Shown: one piece after another, positions 5,766 through 6,738 of the stretch
Numbering within the stretch: the stretch's first letter is position 1
How the letters are laid out: each line of letters begins with the position of its first letter
NCBI GenBank assembly: GCA_020216895.1
Contig: JAIWOM010000081.1
Coordinates: 1 to 6,738, forward strand
DNA: 6,738 nucleotides
Direction: 5' to 3'
Source: Microcella sp.
GTDB taxonomy: Bacteria; Actinomycetota; Actinomycetes; Actinomycetales; Microbacteriaceae
Notes under the pieces: generated by a model
The model's database searches: none
What the model was told of the DNA's origin: nothing
The model's input: only the letters and a program-made list of their open reading frames with translations
Made by a program: the position numbers and the translations under genes

Positions 5766-6605
5766 ATGTCGTCGGCCACCGCCCCGCCTCCGCACACGCG
5801 GCGCGTCGGCTGCGCGCTCGAGGCGACGCTCGGCGAACCGACGACGATCGTGCTCGCCGTCGCGGTAGCCCGCGCTCCGGGGCTCGAGCTGCAGGAGTCG
5901 CTGCGGGTCTCACTCGACGGCTCTGAGGTGGGGGTCGACGAGACGATCGGGCCCGCCGGCACGCGGTGGCACACGGCCGCGCTTCCGGCCGGCGAGCTCG
6001 CGGTGCACTACGAGGCCACGGCCCGCGGGCGGGCGACGCCGGTTGTGGTGCAGGATGCGGAGCGCATCCTGGCCGTTCGCCCCAGTCGCTACGTCCAATC
6101 GGATGAGCTCGCCGGCCCGCTCGTCGACGCCGCCGCGGTCGAGAGCCTGGGCGCGCTGCCCCCGCGCGAGCGCATCCTCGCCGCCCGCTCGCTCACGCGC
6201 GACCTGCTGCGGTACACGCCCGGCTCGACGGCGCCGACCGACGGGCTGCCCGAGATCCTGGAGACCGGGCAGGGGGTCTGCCGCGACTTCGCGCACCTGC
6301 TCGCCGGACTGCTGCGGGCGACCGACCTGCCGGCCCGCGTTGTGTCGGTCTACGCGCCCGAGCTCGCGCCGATGGACTTCCACGCCGTCGTCGAGACGGT
6401 CGTCGACGACCGCTGGGTGGTGGTCGATGCGACGGGTCTCGCTCCGCGCGCGGGCATGCTCCGCATCGCGACCGGGCGCGACGCCGCCGACACCGCCTTC
6501 CTCGCCAACGACGGGTCGTCGCTGACGCTGCTTCGGTTGAGCGTGCACGCCGAGGCTGATGCGGCGCTCGCCGAGAGTCCTGAGGCCCTCGTCGCCCTCG
6601 GCTGA
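5766..6605 (+). CDS. Transglutaminase-like cysteine protein, cytoplasmic
   Basis: The 279-aa protein has an N-terminal beta-rich domain (about residues 15-105) followed by a transglutaminase-like core. The bridge segment RPSRYVQSDEL (105-115) is typical of bacterial members. The Cys-His-Asp triad is visible as GQGVCRDFAHLLAGLLR (168-184, C172), MDFHAVVE (203-210, H206) and WVVVDATGLAP (217-227, D221). These proteins usually cleave or transfer amide bonds rather than cross-link proteins, and their substrates are mostly unknown. No signal peptide or membrane helix is present, so it should act in the cytosol. The frame is open further upstream, but those codons overlap the tRNA; the ATG at 5766 gives a family-like N-terminus and sits at leaderless distance from a -10 box. 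It lies between tRNA-Arg and a probable argS, with no obvious functional link. The fold and triad are secure, the substrate is not. Confidence 0.85.
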   Translation: MSSATAPPPHTRRVGCALEATLGEPTTIVLAVAVARAPGLELQESLRVSLDGSEVGVDETIGPAGTRWHTAALPAGELAVHYEATARGRATPVVVQDAERILAVRPSRYVQSDELAGPLVDAAAVESLGALPPRERILAARSLTRDLLRYTPGSTAPTDGLPEILETGQGVCRDFAHLLAGLLRATDLPARVVSVYAPELAPMDFHAVVETVVDDRWVVVDATGLAPRAGMLRIATGRDAADTAFLANDGSSLTLLRLSVHAEADAALAESPEALVALG

Positions 6606-6636
6606 GCGCCCTCGGCTGGGCCCCGCCGCGCGCCGA

Positions 6637-6642
6637 TAGGAT
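6637..6642 (+). promoter_or_regulatory. Candidate -10 box of the gene at 6651 (probable argS)
   Basis: TAGGAT is a full TANNNT match and ends 8 nt before the GTG at 6651, again suggesting a leaderless or near-leaderless mRNA. No Shine-Dalgarno sequence precedes the GTG. No clear -35 hexamer is visible. Confidence 0.5.
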
Positions 6643-6650
6643 CGTCCCTC

Positions 6651-6738
6651 GTGAACCCCGACCAGCTCGCCGCCGCCCTGCTCGCCGTCGTCGTCAGCGC
6701 GGTCGAGCGACGCGACGCGGCGGCGGACGCCGCGCTCA
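6651..6738 (+). CDS. argS: Probable arginyl-tRNA synthetase, N-terminal fragment (cut by window edge)
   Basis: From a GTG at 6651 the frame stays open to the window end, giving 29 residues that begin MNPDQLAAALLAVVVSAVER. This resembles the start of the ArgS N-terminal domain in actinobacteria (a short M-x-P-x-x-L-A/S-A-A helix), but the fragment is too short to show any catalytic motif such as HIGH. The context supports the call: a tRNA-Arg gene lies nearby, as next to argS in mycobacteria, and a TAGGAT promoter box fits the GTG. If correct, the product charges tRNA-Arg with arginine, and lysA and hom may follow, as in other actinobacteria. It could equally be another alanine-rich protein. 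Confidence 0.5.
   Translation, partial: MNPDQLAAALLAVVVSAVERRDAAADAAL

Noticed and set aside
1..6738. Mobile element, CRISPR array, integrated phage or horizontally acquired island
   Set aside because: No transposase, integrase, array-like repeats or composition shift was seen. The tRNA gene has no visible partial 3' duplicate within the window that would suggest an attachment site.

Overview
The window is very GC-rich, with strong G/C at third codon positions. It contains a GTP-type PEP carboxykinase, a RamB/PrpR-like regulator and several start codons preceded by a -10 box at leaderless spacing. Together these suggest a high-GC actinobacterium, probably of the Microbacteriaceae. The family placement is inferred from protein style and gene order; no database search was made.

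Layout, left to right. (1) 1-263, minus: N-terminal part of an ECF-type RNA polymerase sigma factor, cut by the window edge. (2) 264-377: intergenic DNA with a pckG terminator hairpin. (3) 378-2237, minus: complete pckG, GTP-dependent PEP carboxykinase, 619 aa. (4) 2238-2349: divergent control region with a perfect 9-2-9 inverted repeat. (5) 2350-3789, plus: 479-aa XRE/IrrE-like regulator of the RamB/PrpR (ScfR) family. (6) 3814-3839: GC-rich hairpin between convergent genes. (7) 3846-5036, minus: RimK-like ATP-grasp ligase with an added C-terminal RCK_C/TrkA_C-like domain. (8) 5062-5547, plus: small RimB-type (DUF785) putative protease, divergent from the ligase with only 25 bp between start codons. 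(9) 5601-5627: hairpin between the protease and the tRNA. (10) 5639-5711, minus: tRNA-Arg(CCG). (11) 5766-6605, plus: cytoplasmic transglutaminase-like protein. (12) 6651-6738, plus: start of a gene that is probably argS, cut by the window edge.

Two functional groups stand out. The first is a carbon-metabolism pair. PEP carboxykinase makes PEP from oxaloacetate when cells grow on acetate, fatty acids or other gluconeogenic substrates. A regulator from a family known to respond to short-chain acyl-CoA metabolism is transcribed away from it, across a palindromic site that is probably an operator. The second is a possible protein- or peptide-modification pair: a RimK-type amino-acid ligase with an added putative ligand-sensing domain, next to a RimB-type putative protease. 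The right end, tRNA-Arg(CCG) near a probable argS, is an arginine-translation neighbourhood with a transglutaminase-like gene between the two.

Most of the window is ordinary actinobacterial core genome, with no mobile element, CRISPR array or phage gene seen. The least ordinary parts are the RimK-RCK_C fusion with its divergent protease and the palindrome at the regulator promoter.
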